A DNA stretch of 6,356 nt from Bacillota bacterium (GCA_023424235.1 JAFAEB010000371.1:1-6356); one strand, 5' to 3'. Positions 1-5,812 are shown, numbered from the stretch's first letter. Made by a program: numbers and translations. The notes: generated by a model from the letters alone, not told the origin.

Positions 1-889
1 ATTTATAGTGTTTGATTAATTTTCTAATATACTTACCGTAATTTGTTATTGTAAATAGATTTCTTCCTTGATTTTTTATAGGATTTTTACCAGCCACATA
101 TAGGTGACAATCTGGAAATTCCTTTAAAAGTAGAGACATTGCTTCAAGTGCCCAATGGAACCCTTTAATTGGGTAACTTCCTTGACTTATAAAGATTGAA
201 TGCTTCTTACATTCTTTTAGCTCCCAAGTTTTATTATAAAAAGAAGACCTTAAGGTTTCATTACATGAATAATATTTTGCACTCGAATTTATTTGATATG
301 TGATAGCTCGGTCCAAATCCGTTCTACCAATAATATGTTCTACATTTTTAATCGCTTGCTTTTCAAACCTGCTATTTCGAATGAATCGCCTTTTTAATTG
401 ATATATATTGTTTTGAACAATAAAATCTCTTATGGTAAATCCATATATTACAAAAGCAGGTAAACCTGAATAATAATGTTTTTTACAAACTGTCATCAGA
501 CCTTGTAGGGTAATGATTACCTTCTTGTCTATGCCTATTGCTTTACATACCTTAGTCATCGCTAAGGTATGAGGATATTCCGTACCAAAAATATGAATGA
601 TATCTGGTTTGTAATCATTTATAATTTCTCTAAAATAATCTTCCGTTTTCCGATCGTACATATAGTAACTTTTTATTGATTTTGGAAACGCATAATAGGT
701 TAAATTGTCTGCATATCCCTTTTCAATTTTATTTATATAAATAGGGAAGCATATTGCTAACTCAATTGCTTCTTCTTTTAGCAATGAATTTGATAAACCA
801 GTCAACCATCCGCCATATATTGATTCAGTCCTACCCATTGCCATAGCAATTTTAGGTAGTATCAAGTTGCATAACCATAAAATTTTCAT
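1..889 (-). CDS. Glycosyltransferase family 4 protein, N-terminal part (runs off left edge)
   Basis: The reverse strand is open from an ATG at 889 to the window edge (296 codons, no stop). The protein begins MKILWLCNLILP and soon has a YGGWLTGLSNSL motif. This is the usual first beta strand and glycine-rich loop of the N-terminal Rossmann fold in GT-B family 4 enzymes, which transfer a sugar from a nucleotide-sugar to a glycan or lipid acceptor at the cytoplasmic face of the membrane. Further on come PDIIHIFGTEYPHT, IIGRTDLDRA and, at the start of the second domain, SIFISQGSYPIKGFHWALEA, all typical of GT4 proteins. The donor-binding C-terminal half with the E-x7-E motif lies outside the window, so the gene is cut by the window and not visibly broken. 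In-frame ATGs at 901 and 910 are alternative starts; 889 is preferred because a GGAAGATGG-like site lies about 8 bases upstream and the protein then starts with the canonical MKILW. The acceptor cannot be deduced. Confidence 0.87.
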   Translation of the reverse strand, partial: MKILWLCNLILPKIAMAMGRTESIYGGWLTGLSNSLLKEEAIELAICFPIYINKIEKGYADNLTYYAFPKSIKSYYMYDRKTEDYFREIINDYKPDIIHIFGTEYPHTLAMTKVCKAIGIDKKVIITLQGLMTVCKKHYYSGLPAFVIYGFTIRDFIVQNNIYQLKRRFIRNSRFEKQAIKNVEHIIGRTDLDRAITYQINSSAKYYSCNETLRSSFYNKTWELKECKKHSIFISQGSYPIKGFHWALEAMSLLLKEFPDCHLYVAGKNPIKNQGRNLFTITNYGKYIRKLIKHYK

Positions 890-1121
890 AACTAATACCA
901 TCTTCCACATTTTACTAATACTATAGTCATACTATGCAATATATTGTCATATGGTGTATTTTTATAATAAAAATTAATATCCTTCTTATCCTATCTTATT
1001 ACTTATAAATCGAATAAAATAAAAAATCTTTACAGATAATAGTATGGAATTGTTCGTTTTCATTCTAAAACTCTTAAACCTATATGCATTCCTATAAATT
1101 ATTCATTAGAAAGAGGTTACA
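890..1121. promoter_or_regulatory. Divergent intergenic region between glycosyltransferase and amidohydrolase
   Basis: This very AT-rich spacer separates two divergently oriented genes and must carry both of their promoters. On the minus strand an ATGACA-like hexamer (949-954 region) and a TATAGT hexamer (919-926 region) are separated by about 19 bases, which is too wide to be convincing. On the plus strand no good -35/-10 pair is visible. The ribosome binding site for the amidohydrolase is AGAGGT just before the ATG at 1122. A perfect 8-base palindrome ACTATAGT and a repeated ATACTAT lie around 919-935, but both are too short to call an operator. No supported gene is present. Confidence 0.3.
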
Positions 1122-2323
1122 ATGATATTAATCAAAAACGGTAAAATTATAACGATGGAGGACCAAATCTTGGAAGCAGGTTGTGTCTTAATCGAAGATG
1201 GTAAAATCAAATCCATTGATGAAAATATTGATGTAGTAATTAATGAAAATGACACCGTAATAGATGCAACAGGCTTATGGGTTATGCCTGGTTTAATTGA
1301 GGCACATTGTCATGTTGGTATCACAGAGGAGAAAAAAGGGATTGAAGGGGATGATTGTAATGAAACCACTAACCCAGTAACTCCCGAACTGCGAGCATTA
1401 GATGCTATAAATACAATGGACCCAGCTTTTCATAATGCAATTCAAGCAGGCATAACATCCATAATGGTTGGTCCTGGTAGCTCAAATGTAGTTGGAGGGC
1501 AATTTCTTTTTATGAAAACTCATGGTACTAACCGTAATATTGAGACCATGGTCGTGAAAACTCCTTCTGCTATGAAAATCGCTTTTGGTGAAAATCCGAA
1601 AAAAGCATTTAAAGAATTAAACATGGCCCCTACAACTAGAATGTCTATCGCTGCATTATTAAGAGAAGAAATTCAAAAAGCAATTCAATATAAAAATAAA
1701 AAGGATAGTGCTGAACAAGAAGGAGAAGAATTCTTAGTTGATTTTAAGTTAGAATCTTGGATTCCAGTTATTGAAAAAAGATACATCTAAAGGCCCATGT
1801 ACACCGTACAGATGATATCCTAACTGCAATTCGTATAGCCAAAGAGTTTGATTTAAATTTAACACTAGATCATTGTACTGAAGGGCATTTGATAGCAGAT
1901 GAAATAAAGGAAAGTGGTTTTCATGCTATTGTAGGCCCAAGTTTGGCAAGCAGAAATAAATTAGAAACACAAAATGCGGACTTTAAAACCCCTGGGGTAT
2001 TGGCTAAAAAAGGGGTTGTCGTTGCTATAACAACGGATCATCCAGTCTCACTTGTACAATACCTTCCTATCTGTGCTGGATTAGCAGCAAAAAATGGTCT
2101 TGGTGTCTTAGGTGGCTTAAAAGCAATTACCATAAATCCTGCAATAATATGCGAAGTTGATGATAGAGTAGGTAGCCTTAAAGTAGGTAAAGATGCAGAC
2201 ATTGCAATCTTTAGTGGAAATCCTTTGGAGGTTTTTACACACACCATGTATACCATTATTAATGGAGAAATTGTGTATACTTATAAGGACGATGACCAAT
2301 CCTCAACAAATGGACATGATTAG
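1122..2323 (+). pseudogene. Amidohydrolase (imidazolonepropionase-like), interrupted by a single-base frame break
   Basis: Two reading frames together encode one amidohydrolase-superfamily enzyme, a metal-dependent hydrolase of cyclic amides or similar C-N bonds. Frame one (1122-1790, 222 codons) starts with the short beta-sandwich segment MILIKNGKIIT, then GLWVMPGLIEAHCHVG with the HxH metal pair at residues 62 and 64, and a likely metal-bridging Lys in SAMKIAFGENPK (about residue 152). The protein then continues in the -1 frame from about 1778 to 2323: LKAHVHRTDD and LDHCTEGHLIADE (metal His), ITTDHPV (catalytic Asp), then LKAITINPA and VGKDADIAIF, the usual C-terminal signatures. Adding one A to the A6 run at 1774-1779 would give a continuous protein of about 400 aa, the normal family length. 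The first frame alone ends at TAA 1788-1790 with an aberrant KRYI tail and lacks half of the active site. An AGAGGT site 5 bases upstream supports the start. It could be a recent pseudogene, a sequencing error in the homopolymer, or recoded by slippage; no other damage is visible. Substrate unknown. Confidence 0.85.
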
Positions 2324-2338
2324 TTTCACAGTTAATAA

Positions 2339-2367
2339 TTGACAACTATGTCTAACTATGATAAAAT
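2339..2367 (+). promoter_or_regulatory. Sigma-A type promoter of the ABC-F leader transcript
   Basis: A perfect TTGACA (2339-2344) is followed after exactly 17 bases by TAAAAT (2362-2367), one mismatch from the consensus -10 and preceded by further AT-rich sequence. It begins only 15 bases after the amidohydrolase stop codon, so the ABC-F gene has its own promoter. Transcription is expected to begin at about 2374, giving an untranslated leader of about 270 nt before the ABC-F start codon. Confidence 0.75.
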
Positions 2368-2403
2368 TCATTTAAAATTAGAATCAGTATTGGAGTTGAA
2401 AAG

Positions 2404-2427
2404 ATGTTAACAAATTCTTGCAAATAG
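2404..2427 (+). CDS. Leader peptide (upstream ORF) of the ABC-F attenuator, 7 aa MLTNSCK
   Basis: An ATG at 2404 opens a 7-codon frame ending in TAG (2425-2427) and encoding MLTNSCK. A TTGGAG ribosome binding site at 2390-2395 sits 8 bases before the ATG, which is good spacing, and the ORF begins about 30 bases after the predicted transcription start. Its last codons coincide with attenuator segment 1 (2412-2423). A ribosome held at or just after initiation would cover this segment and prevent it from pairing with 2488-2499. The peptide itself probably has no other role. Translation is not proven, but the combination of promoter, binding site, short frame and overlap with the switching segment is unlikely to be accidental. 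Confidence 0.72.
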   Translation: MLTNSCK

Positions 2428-2499
2428 TAAATTTAAAATAAATAGCAATAAATTAACCAATGGTTATCCATTGTTTTATTGTTATGCTTGCAAGAATTT
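2412..2499 (+). promoter_or_regulatory. Nested long stem: anti-antiterminator of the leader
   Basis: Three stacked helices nest within one another. The outer one is 12 bp, perfect (2412-2423 with 2488-2499). The middle one is 11 bp with a single G-U pair (2442-2452 with 2475-2485). The inner one is a 6-bp hairpin CAATGG-TTAT-CCATTG (2458-2473). The outer helix sequesters segment 2, so that it cannot disrupt the downstream terminator. This is the expected state when ribosomes clear the upstream ORF freely. A run AATTTTACATTTT follows the stem, so weak termination here is conceivable, but the stem base is AT-rich and the run is interrupted. Confidence 0.7.
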
Positions 2500-2523
2500 T
2501 ACATTTTCATATAAACTTAAACT

Positions 2524-2565
2524 GGTATCTATAACTATAATAAATATAGTCTATATTTATATGCC
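2524..2565 (+). promoter_or_regulatory. Intermediate leader hairpin between antiterminator and terminator arms
   Basis: A perfect 9-bp hairpin ATAAATATA-GTC-TATATTTAT (2540-2560) can be closed by GGTAT/ATGCC (2524-2528 with 2561-2565, one G-U pair), leaving an 11-nt bulge on the 5' side. It lies between segment 2 (2488-2499) and the terminator (2570-2598). Folding it would shorten the distance between segments 2 and 3 and so could favour the antiterminated form. That role is inference; the inverted repeat itself is certain but all AT in its core. Confidence 0.5.
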
Positions 2566-2569
2566 TATT

Positions 2570-2608
2570 AAGTCGCAGAATGTATGTTCTTGCGACTTTC
2601 TTTTATTT
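2570..2608 (+). terminator. Leader intrinsic terminator (attenuator) upstream of the ABC-F gene
   Basis: An 8-bp perfect stem AAGTCGCA (2570-2577) / TGCGACTT (2591-2598) can be lengthened by GAA/TTC (2578-2580 with 2587-2589) across a one-base bulge, with loop TGTATG. It is followed directly by a T-rich run TTTCTTTTATTT. It stands 37 bases before the ABC-F start codon and after its promoter, so it can only serve as a conditional terminator. Its 3' arm overlaps the stretch that can pair with 2488-2496. Confidence 0.82.
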
Positions 2609-2610
2609 AT

Positions 2611-2625
2611 GCTGTATGAAACAGC
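2611..2625 (+). promoter_or_regulatory. Small hairpin just upstream of the ABC-F ribosome binding site
   Basis: GCTGT (2611-2615) and ACAGC (2621-2625) form a 5-bp perfect stem with loop ATGAA. It ends 8 bases before the GGAGG (2633-2637) of the ABC-F gene. It does not cover the binding site and may only keep it accessible or be incidental. Confidence 0.35.
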
Positions 2626-2644
2626 CACTTATGGAGGTATATAT

Positions 2645-4114
2645 ATGTCGCAAATTAAAATAAATAATCTATCCTTTTATTATGATGGAAGTTACGATAC
2701 GATATTTCAAGATGTATCACTAGTTCTTGATACTGATTGGAAGCTCGGTTTACTAGGGAGAAATGGTAGAGGTAAAACAACTTTCTTAAAACTCTTAATG
2801 AAGGAATATGAATATATTGGCTCAATCACTTCTTCTGTAGATTTTGATTATTTTCCCTACCCTATAAAGGATAGTTCCCTTAACACAATAGATGTTATAG
2901 AAAATATCTACCCTGCTTATGAATTATGGAAGGTATGTAAAGAACTAAGCTTATTGTATGTAGATGCAGAAGTACTCTACCGACCTTTTGATACATTAAG
3001 TAATGGCGAACAAACAAAAGTCTTATTATCTTTATTGTTTACCAAAGAGAATAACTTTCTTCTGATTGATGAACCTACAAATCATTTAGACCAAAATTCG
3101 AGAGAAATTCTTATGAATTACTTAAATAGTAAAAAAGGATATATCTTAGTATCTCATGATCGATATTTTTTAGATGGAACCATAGACCATGTTTTATCCA
3201 TTAATAAAAATAATATTGATTTAGTACAAGGAAATTTTACATCTTGGTGGGTAAATAAAAAAATGCAGGATGAGTTTGAATTAAATGAAAATGAGAAACT
3301 AAAGAAAGATATTAAACGTTTATCTGTATCAGCGGAACGTACTAAAAATTGGTCTGATAAGATTGAAGATAGTAAAATAGGTTCTCACTCTGCAGATAGA
3401 GGATTTATTGGCCATAAAGCAGCTAAAATGATGAAACGCTCCATTTCCATTCAAAATCGCATACAATCAGCCATAGATGAGAAGGAAAAACTTCTTAAAA
3501 ACATTGAAAATGCAGAAACTTTAAAACTATTTCCTTTGACTCATTATAAAGACAATATCATATCCATTCAAAATTTATCGATTGAATATGATAGTAAAAA
3601 GGTAATCTGTGATTTGAATTTTTCGATTAAAAACGGACAACGAATCGTTTTAAAAGGTAAAAATGGAAGTGGTAAATCAAGTGTTATAAAAGCAATATTA
3701 GATGAAATAAGTAATTACGAGGGTACAATTAATAAAGCAAGCGGTTTAGAAATATCCTATGTCTCACAAGACACATCCTATCTTAATGGTAAATTATCCG
3801 AGTATGCAAGTAAAAATGGCTTAAGTGAAACCTTATTCAAAGCACTTCTTCGGAAATTAGATTTTTCAAGAGTCCAATTTGAAAAGAACATTGAAGATTT
3901 TAGTGGAGGACAAAAGAAAAAAGTTTTACTTGCTAAGAGTCTTTGCGAACAAGCTCACCTTTATATTTGGGATGAACCACTTAACTTTATTGATGTATAC
4001 TCACGAATGCAAGTGGAAGAGCTAATCCTACTACACTCTCCAACCATGCTTTTCGTTGAACATGATAAGTATTTCACAGAAAAAATAGCTACAGATATCA
4101 TAGATTTAGACTAA
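2645..4114 (+). CDS. Antibiotic-resistance type ABC-F ATPase (Lsa/CplR-like ribosomal protection protein)
   Basis: This 489-aa protein has two ABC ATPase domains and no membrane segments, the plan of ABC-F factors. Resistance members of the family bind the ribosomal E site and displace drugs from the peptidyl-transferase centre. Domain 1 has Walker A GRNGRGKT (38-45), signature LSNGEQTK (118-125), Walker B with DEPTNHLD (142-149) and switch His171. A charged helical linker (about 200-295), which reaches into the ribosome in relatives, includes GFIGHKAAKMMKRS. Domain 2 has GKNGSGKS (338-345), FSGGQKKK (419-426), DEPLNFID (443-450) and His473. The opening DTDWKLGLLGRNGRGKT, the linker and the DEPLNFID motif resemble Lsa- and CplR-type proteins, which give lincosamide, streptogramin A and pleuromutilin resistance. 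The drug range here is inferred. The ATG at 2645 follows GGAGG at 2633-2637. An in-frame extension to 2471 would add 58 residues encoded by the attenuator RNA and is not real. The first signature has Asn instead of Gly (LSNGE). It is controlled by the upstream attenuator and is monocistronic. Confidence 0.92.
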   Translation: MSQIKINNLSFYYDGSYDTIFQDVSLVLDTDWKLGLLGRNGRGKTTFLKLLMKEYEYIGSITSSVDFDYFPYPIKDSSLNTIDVIENIYPAYELWKVCKELSLLYVDAEVLYRPFDTLSNGEQTKVLLSLLFTKENNFLLIDEPTNHLDQNSREILMNYLNSKKGYILVSHDRYFLDGTIDHVLSINKNNIDLVQGNFTSWWVNKKMQDEFELNENEKLKKDIKRLSVSAERTKNWSDKIEDSKIGSHSADRGFIGHKAAKMMKRSISIQNRIQSAIDEKEKLLKNIENAETLKLFPLTHYKDNIISIQNLSIEYDSKKVICDLNFSIKNGQRIVLKGKNGSGKSSVIKAILDEISNYEGTINKASGLEISYVSQDTSYLNGKLSEYASKNGLSETLFKALLRKLDFSRVQFEKNIEDFSGGQKKKVLLAKSLCEQAHLYIWDEPLNFIDVYSRMQVEELILLHSPTMLFVEHDKYFTEKIATDIIDLD

Positions 4115-4121
4115 AATATAG

Positions 4122-4165
4122 AATGCCACAACTCAAGAAACACTGAATTGTGGCATTTGATTTTT
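4122..4165 (+). terminator. Rho-independent terminator of the ABC-F gene
   Basis: A perfect 10-bp stem AATGCCACAA (4122-4131) / TTGTGGCATT (4148-4157), with a 16-base loop, is followed by TTTGATTTTT. It starts 8 bases after the ABC-F stop codon. Read on the minus strand the stem is followed by only a weak T-rich run (CTATATTTTA), so it may also slow transcripts from the convergent minus-strand genes, but this is less certain. Confidence 0.88.
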
Positions 4166-4238
4166 GATAATAAGTAAATATTTATTGAAAGCTTAAACTA
4201 TGCTAACAAACCTAGCTTTATAAATAGCCGATAGCATT

Positions 4239-4547
4239 TTATCTTGATGTAAAACTTGTATTTGGTGGTGTGTATACCATTTTATTCTTAGAGCCACCAT
4301 TCACAAAGGTAAAAGCCCTATCGCTTAGATTAAGCTTTTTATAATCATTTTTTGTAATCTTCGACTCAATCATTTCATCCTTAAGTATAATACAACCTTT
4401 TTTTTCCATGTAAGAAATTAATTGTTCAAAAGCAGATTGGTCGATGATACCACGCTCTGTACAATACAATCTCAACTTATTTATAGGAATATGGTTCTCT
4501 TCCCACACTTTATCTAACACATACTTAATCTGATCCCTTCGTTTCAT
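4239..4547 (-). CDS. Hypothetical 102-aa protein, possible winged-helix-like
   Basis: I do not recognise this protein. From the ATG at 4547 it has 102 residues, starting MKRRDQIKYVLDKVWEENHI. An earlier in-frame ATG at 4562 would add MEVRN, but its codons overlap the GGAGG (4556-4560), which lies 8 bases before 4547, so 4547 is the better start. No signal peptide or membrane segment is visible. The first two thirds look like short amphipathic helices, including LRLYCTERG and SAFEQLISYMEKKGCIIL. The last, helix-then-strand like, is reminiscent of a winged-helix unit, but this is only an impression. The C-terminus (about 75-102) is polar, ends NTSFTSR and is probably flexible. It follows the Gly/Ser/Arg-rich membrane protein gene by 45 bases on the same strand with no terminator between, so the two are likely cotranscribed. 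A weak imperfect hairpin (about 4201-4238) follows it. Confidence 0.72.
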   Translation of the reverse strand: MKRRDQIKYVLDKVWEENHIPINKLRLYCTERGIIDQSAFEQLISYMEKKGCIILKDEMIESKITKNDYKKLNLSDRAFTFVNGGSKNKMVYTPPNTSFTSR

Positions 4548-4592
4548 ATTCCGCACCTCCATAGCAATGTTACAATCGTTATCTTGATAGCG

Positions 4593-5774
4593 TTACTCAT
4601 TCTTGTCATATTTATCCATTAAATCTTTTACCTCTTCGGAGCCAAAGGTATCAAGTGGAGTTTTTAATATTTCTTTTAGATTTTCATCTTCAATATTTTG
4701 CTGTTCTTTTTTATCTTTCCACCATTTTCTTAAAATAGAGATTATTATGATTACAGCAAATACAATTACAATAAATACGATTACATTATTTCGTGATTTA
4801 GCAGCTTCATTTGGGTCAGTCATTATTCGTTCGCCAGCTTCCGAAAAAGCTTTTGAGAACATTTCTTCGTCCTCTAAATCACTGTGCCAATACTTTTCGA
4901 TAATGTCAAATAATATATCCCAAGCTTCAGAATCCATGATTGCATTACCACGAGAACCAGTGATAGCCCACATATAATCGATATCTTGTATATAGATAAA
5001 TAATAAATGTGCTTCATCCTTAAAGTGTTCATCATAATAAGCATTTGCATAGGCATCTATCTCATCATCATTAGGATTAACACCTATGGAATCTACTAAT
5101 AATATAAATGGTTGTAAACCAGTTAAATTATAAAAATTCTTTAATCCAGTCTGTAACTTTGTTTTATTATGAATCCAATCTAAATTATCTTCATAATACT
5201 CAGTTTCAGTTACTGCTCCCTTTTCTAATGCCACCCTCTTTACTGTATTAGGCGTAACATCATAAGGCTCCTTTGAATCTTTTGAAGTAATTAGACCAAT
5301 AATAAAAAAGAATAGGATTATAACTAAAAATATTGTTAGACATCCAGATTGTCTACGTGGCCTAGGACCATTATCATAAGTATTATATCCATATCTTGGT
5401 TGTCTTGGTGGCCTTGGTGTAAATATAGGCCCATAGCTTACATGTGGTCTTGGTGCCCTTGGTGGTGTATGACCCATGCCACCTCCAAAACCAAAGCTAG
5501 ATCCTGTATTTCTACTTGAACCGGATCCCATACTACCTCTAGATGATGTATTTCTATTTGGTCCAGATGATGAGAAGCTTCTTCCGCTAGAACTTCTACT
5601 TCCTACAGAATGTCCGCTAGAACTTCTACTTGATCCAGAACTCCTACTTCCTCCAAAACTTCCTCTAGAGCCACCCATACCTCCTCTAGAACCACCTATA
5701 CTTCCTCTTGAACCTCCCATACCACCTCTAGAACCGCCACCTCTAGATCCTCCGCCAGCACTTCTTCCAGGCAT
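4593..5774 (-). CDS. Two-pass membrane protein with Gly/Ser/Arg-rich N-terminus and TPM-like domain
   Basis: This 393-aa protein (from MPGRSAGG) has four parts. Residues 1-100 are a low-complexity Gly/Ser/Arg region with RGG-like SRGxxGG repeats. Residues 101-143 are rich in Pro, Arg and Tyr. A membrane helix follows (144-164, CLTIFLVIILFFFIIGLI). A mixed domain (about 170-325) contains LDWIHNKTKLQTGLKNFY, TGLQPFILLVDSI, HLLFIYIQD and MWAITGSRGN. A second helix (330-348) and a charged cytoplasmic tail complete it. The Arg-rich ends suggest both termini are inside and the central domain outside. The central domain has the order of elements seen in TPM-fold proteins (TGxQ strand, hydrophobic strand before an I-T-G turn, long C-terminal helices), found in many Firmicute membrane proteins of unclear function. 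That assignment is moderate. The start at 5774 is preferred to the ATG at 5780 because AAGGAG (5782-5787) is 7 bases from it but only 1 from the other. It is the first gene of a probable two-gene unit. No enzymatic activity can be assigned. Confidence 0.85.
   Translation of the reverse strand: MPGRSAGGGSRGGGSRGGMGGSRGSIGGSRGGMGGSRGSFGGSRSSGSSRSSSGHSVGSRSSSGRSFSSSGPNRNTSSRGSMGSGSSRNTGSSFGFGGGMGHTPPRAPRPHVSYGPIFTPRPPRQPRYGYNTYDNGPRPRRQSGCLTIFLVIILFFFIIGLITSKDSKEPYDVTPNTVKRVALEKGAVTETEYYEDNLDWIHNKTKLQTGLKNFYNLTGLQPFILLVDSIGVNPNDDEIDAYANAYYDEHFKDEAHLLFIYIQDIDYMWAITGSRGNAIMDSEAWDILFDIIEKYWHSDLEDEEMFSKAFSEAGERIMTDPNEAAKSRNNVIVFIVIVFAVIIIISILRKWWKDKKEQQNIEDENLKEILKTPLDTFGSEEVKDLMDKYDKNE
5583..5631 (-). 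repeat. Direct 19-base repeat within the Ser/Arg-rich region
   Basis: TCCGCTAGAACTTCTACTT (plus-strand reading) occurs at 5583-5601 and again at 5613-5631, 30 bases apart. On the minus strand it encodes the two SRSSSG units of the membrane protein. Identity at the base level, not only at the protein level, points to recent duplication or gene-conversion-like homogenisation in the low-complexity tract. Confidence 0.8.
5628..5732 (-). repeat. Five tandem 21-base units encoding SRGxxGG heptapeptides
   Basis: On the minus strand five consecutive 7-residue units are read: SRGGMGG, SRGSIGG, SRGGMGG, SRGSFGG and the degenerate SRSSGSS. The units are similar at base level (recurring CCTCTAGA on the plus strand). 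Such a tract can gain or lose units by slippage without breaking the frame, so its length may vary between strains. Confidence 0.82.
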
Positions 5775-5812
5775 AAGCATTCTCCTTATCAGTAAATTTT
5801 ATATTTACTTAT

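Larger units (their letters stand above)
2374..2644 (+). promoter_or_regulatory. Transcription-attenuation leader of the ABC-F gene
   Basis: The 270-base leader contains three segments with competing pairings. Segment 1 (2412-2423, AAATTCTTGCAA) is perfectly complementary over 12 bases to segment 2 (2488-2499, TTGCAAGAATTT). Segment 2 can instead pair with segment 3 (2587-2595, TTCTTGCGA), with a 7-bp Watson-Crick core GCAAGAA/TTCTTGC (2490-2496 with 2587-2593). Segment 3 contains much of the 3' arm of an intrinsic terminator (2570-2598). Pairing 1:2 leaves the terminator free to form; pairing 2:3 prevents it. Segment 1 lies within a 7-codon ORF. The layout matches ribosome-mediated attenuation, known for several antibiotic-resistance ABC-F genes, where drug-stalled ribosomes on the upstream ORF allow readthrough. 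The pairings are read directly from the sequence; the antibiotic response is inferred. Confidence 0.8.

Noticed and set aside
934..1008. Short plus-strand hydrophobic ORF of 24 codons in the divergent spacer
   Set aside because: No ribosome binding site precedes it, and AT-rich intergenic DNA readily yields Ile/Leu/Tyr-rich short frames.
1774..1782. Canonical programmed -1 frameshift heptamer (A AAA AAG) in the amidohydrolase
   Set aside because: The string occurs, but the zero frame reads GAA AAA AGA, so the heptamer is out of register for simultaneous two-tRNA slippage. Only single-tRNA or transcriptional slippage remains possible, so I do not call it a recoding site.
2038..2256. Minus-strand ORFs opposite the amidohydrolase and the Gly/Ser/Arg-rich gene
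   Set aside because: They lie antisense to strong coding sequence, have no ribosome binding sites and show no recognisable protein features.
1889..2323. Independent 144-aa gene starting at a TTG
   Set aside because: The TTG has no ribosome binding site and corresponds to the internal Leu of the GHLIADE motif; the same frame continues upstream with family sequence to the frame break.
2471..2644. In-frame 58-residue N-terminal extension of the ABC-F protein
   Set aside because: It would be translated through the attenuator stem and terminator, its start has no good ribosome binding site, and its composition is not ABC-F-like. The ATG at 2645 has GGAGG at ideal distance and starts the family consensus.
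4201..4240. Inverted repeat ATGCTA/TAGCAT after the small minus-strand gene as a terminator
   Set aside because: Only 6 AT-rich base pairs enclose a loop of more than 20 bases, with an interrupted T-run; too weak to call, though the minus-strand unit must end near here.
4567..4592. Imperfect inverted repeat CGTTATC/GATAGCG between the two minus-strand genes
   Set aside because: It contains a mismatch and a two- to three-base loop, and has no following T-run, so it is not a credible terminator or operator.
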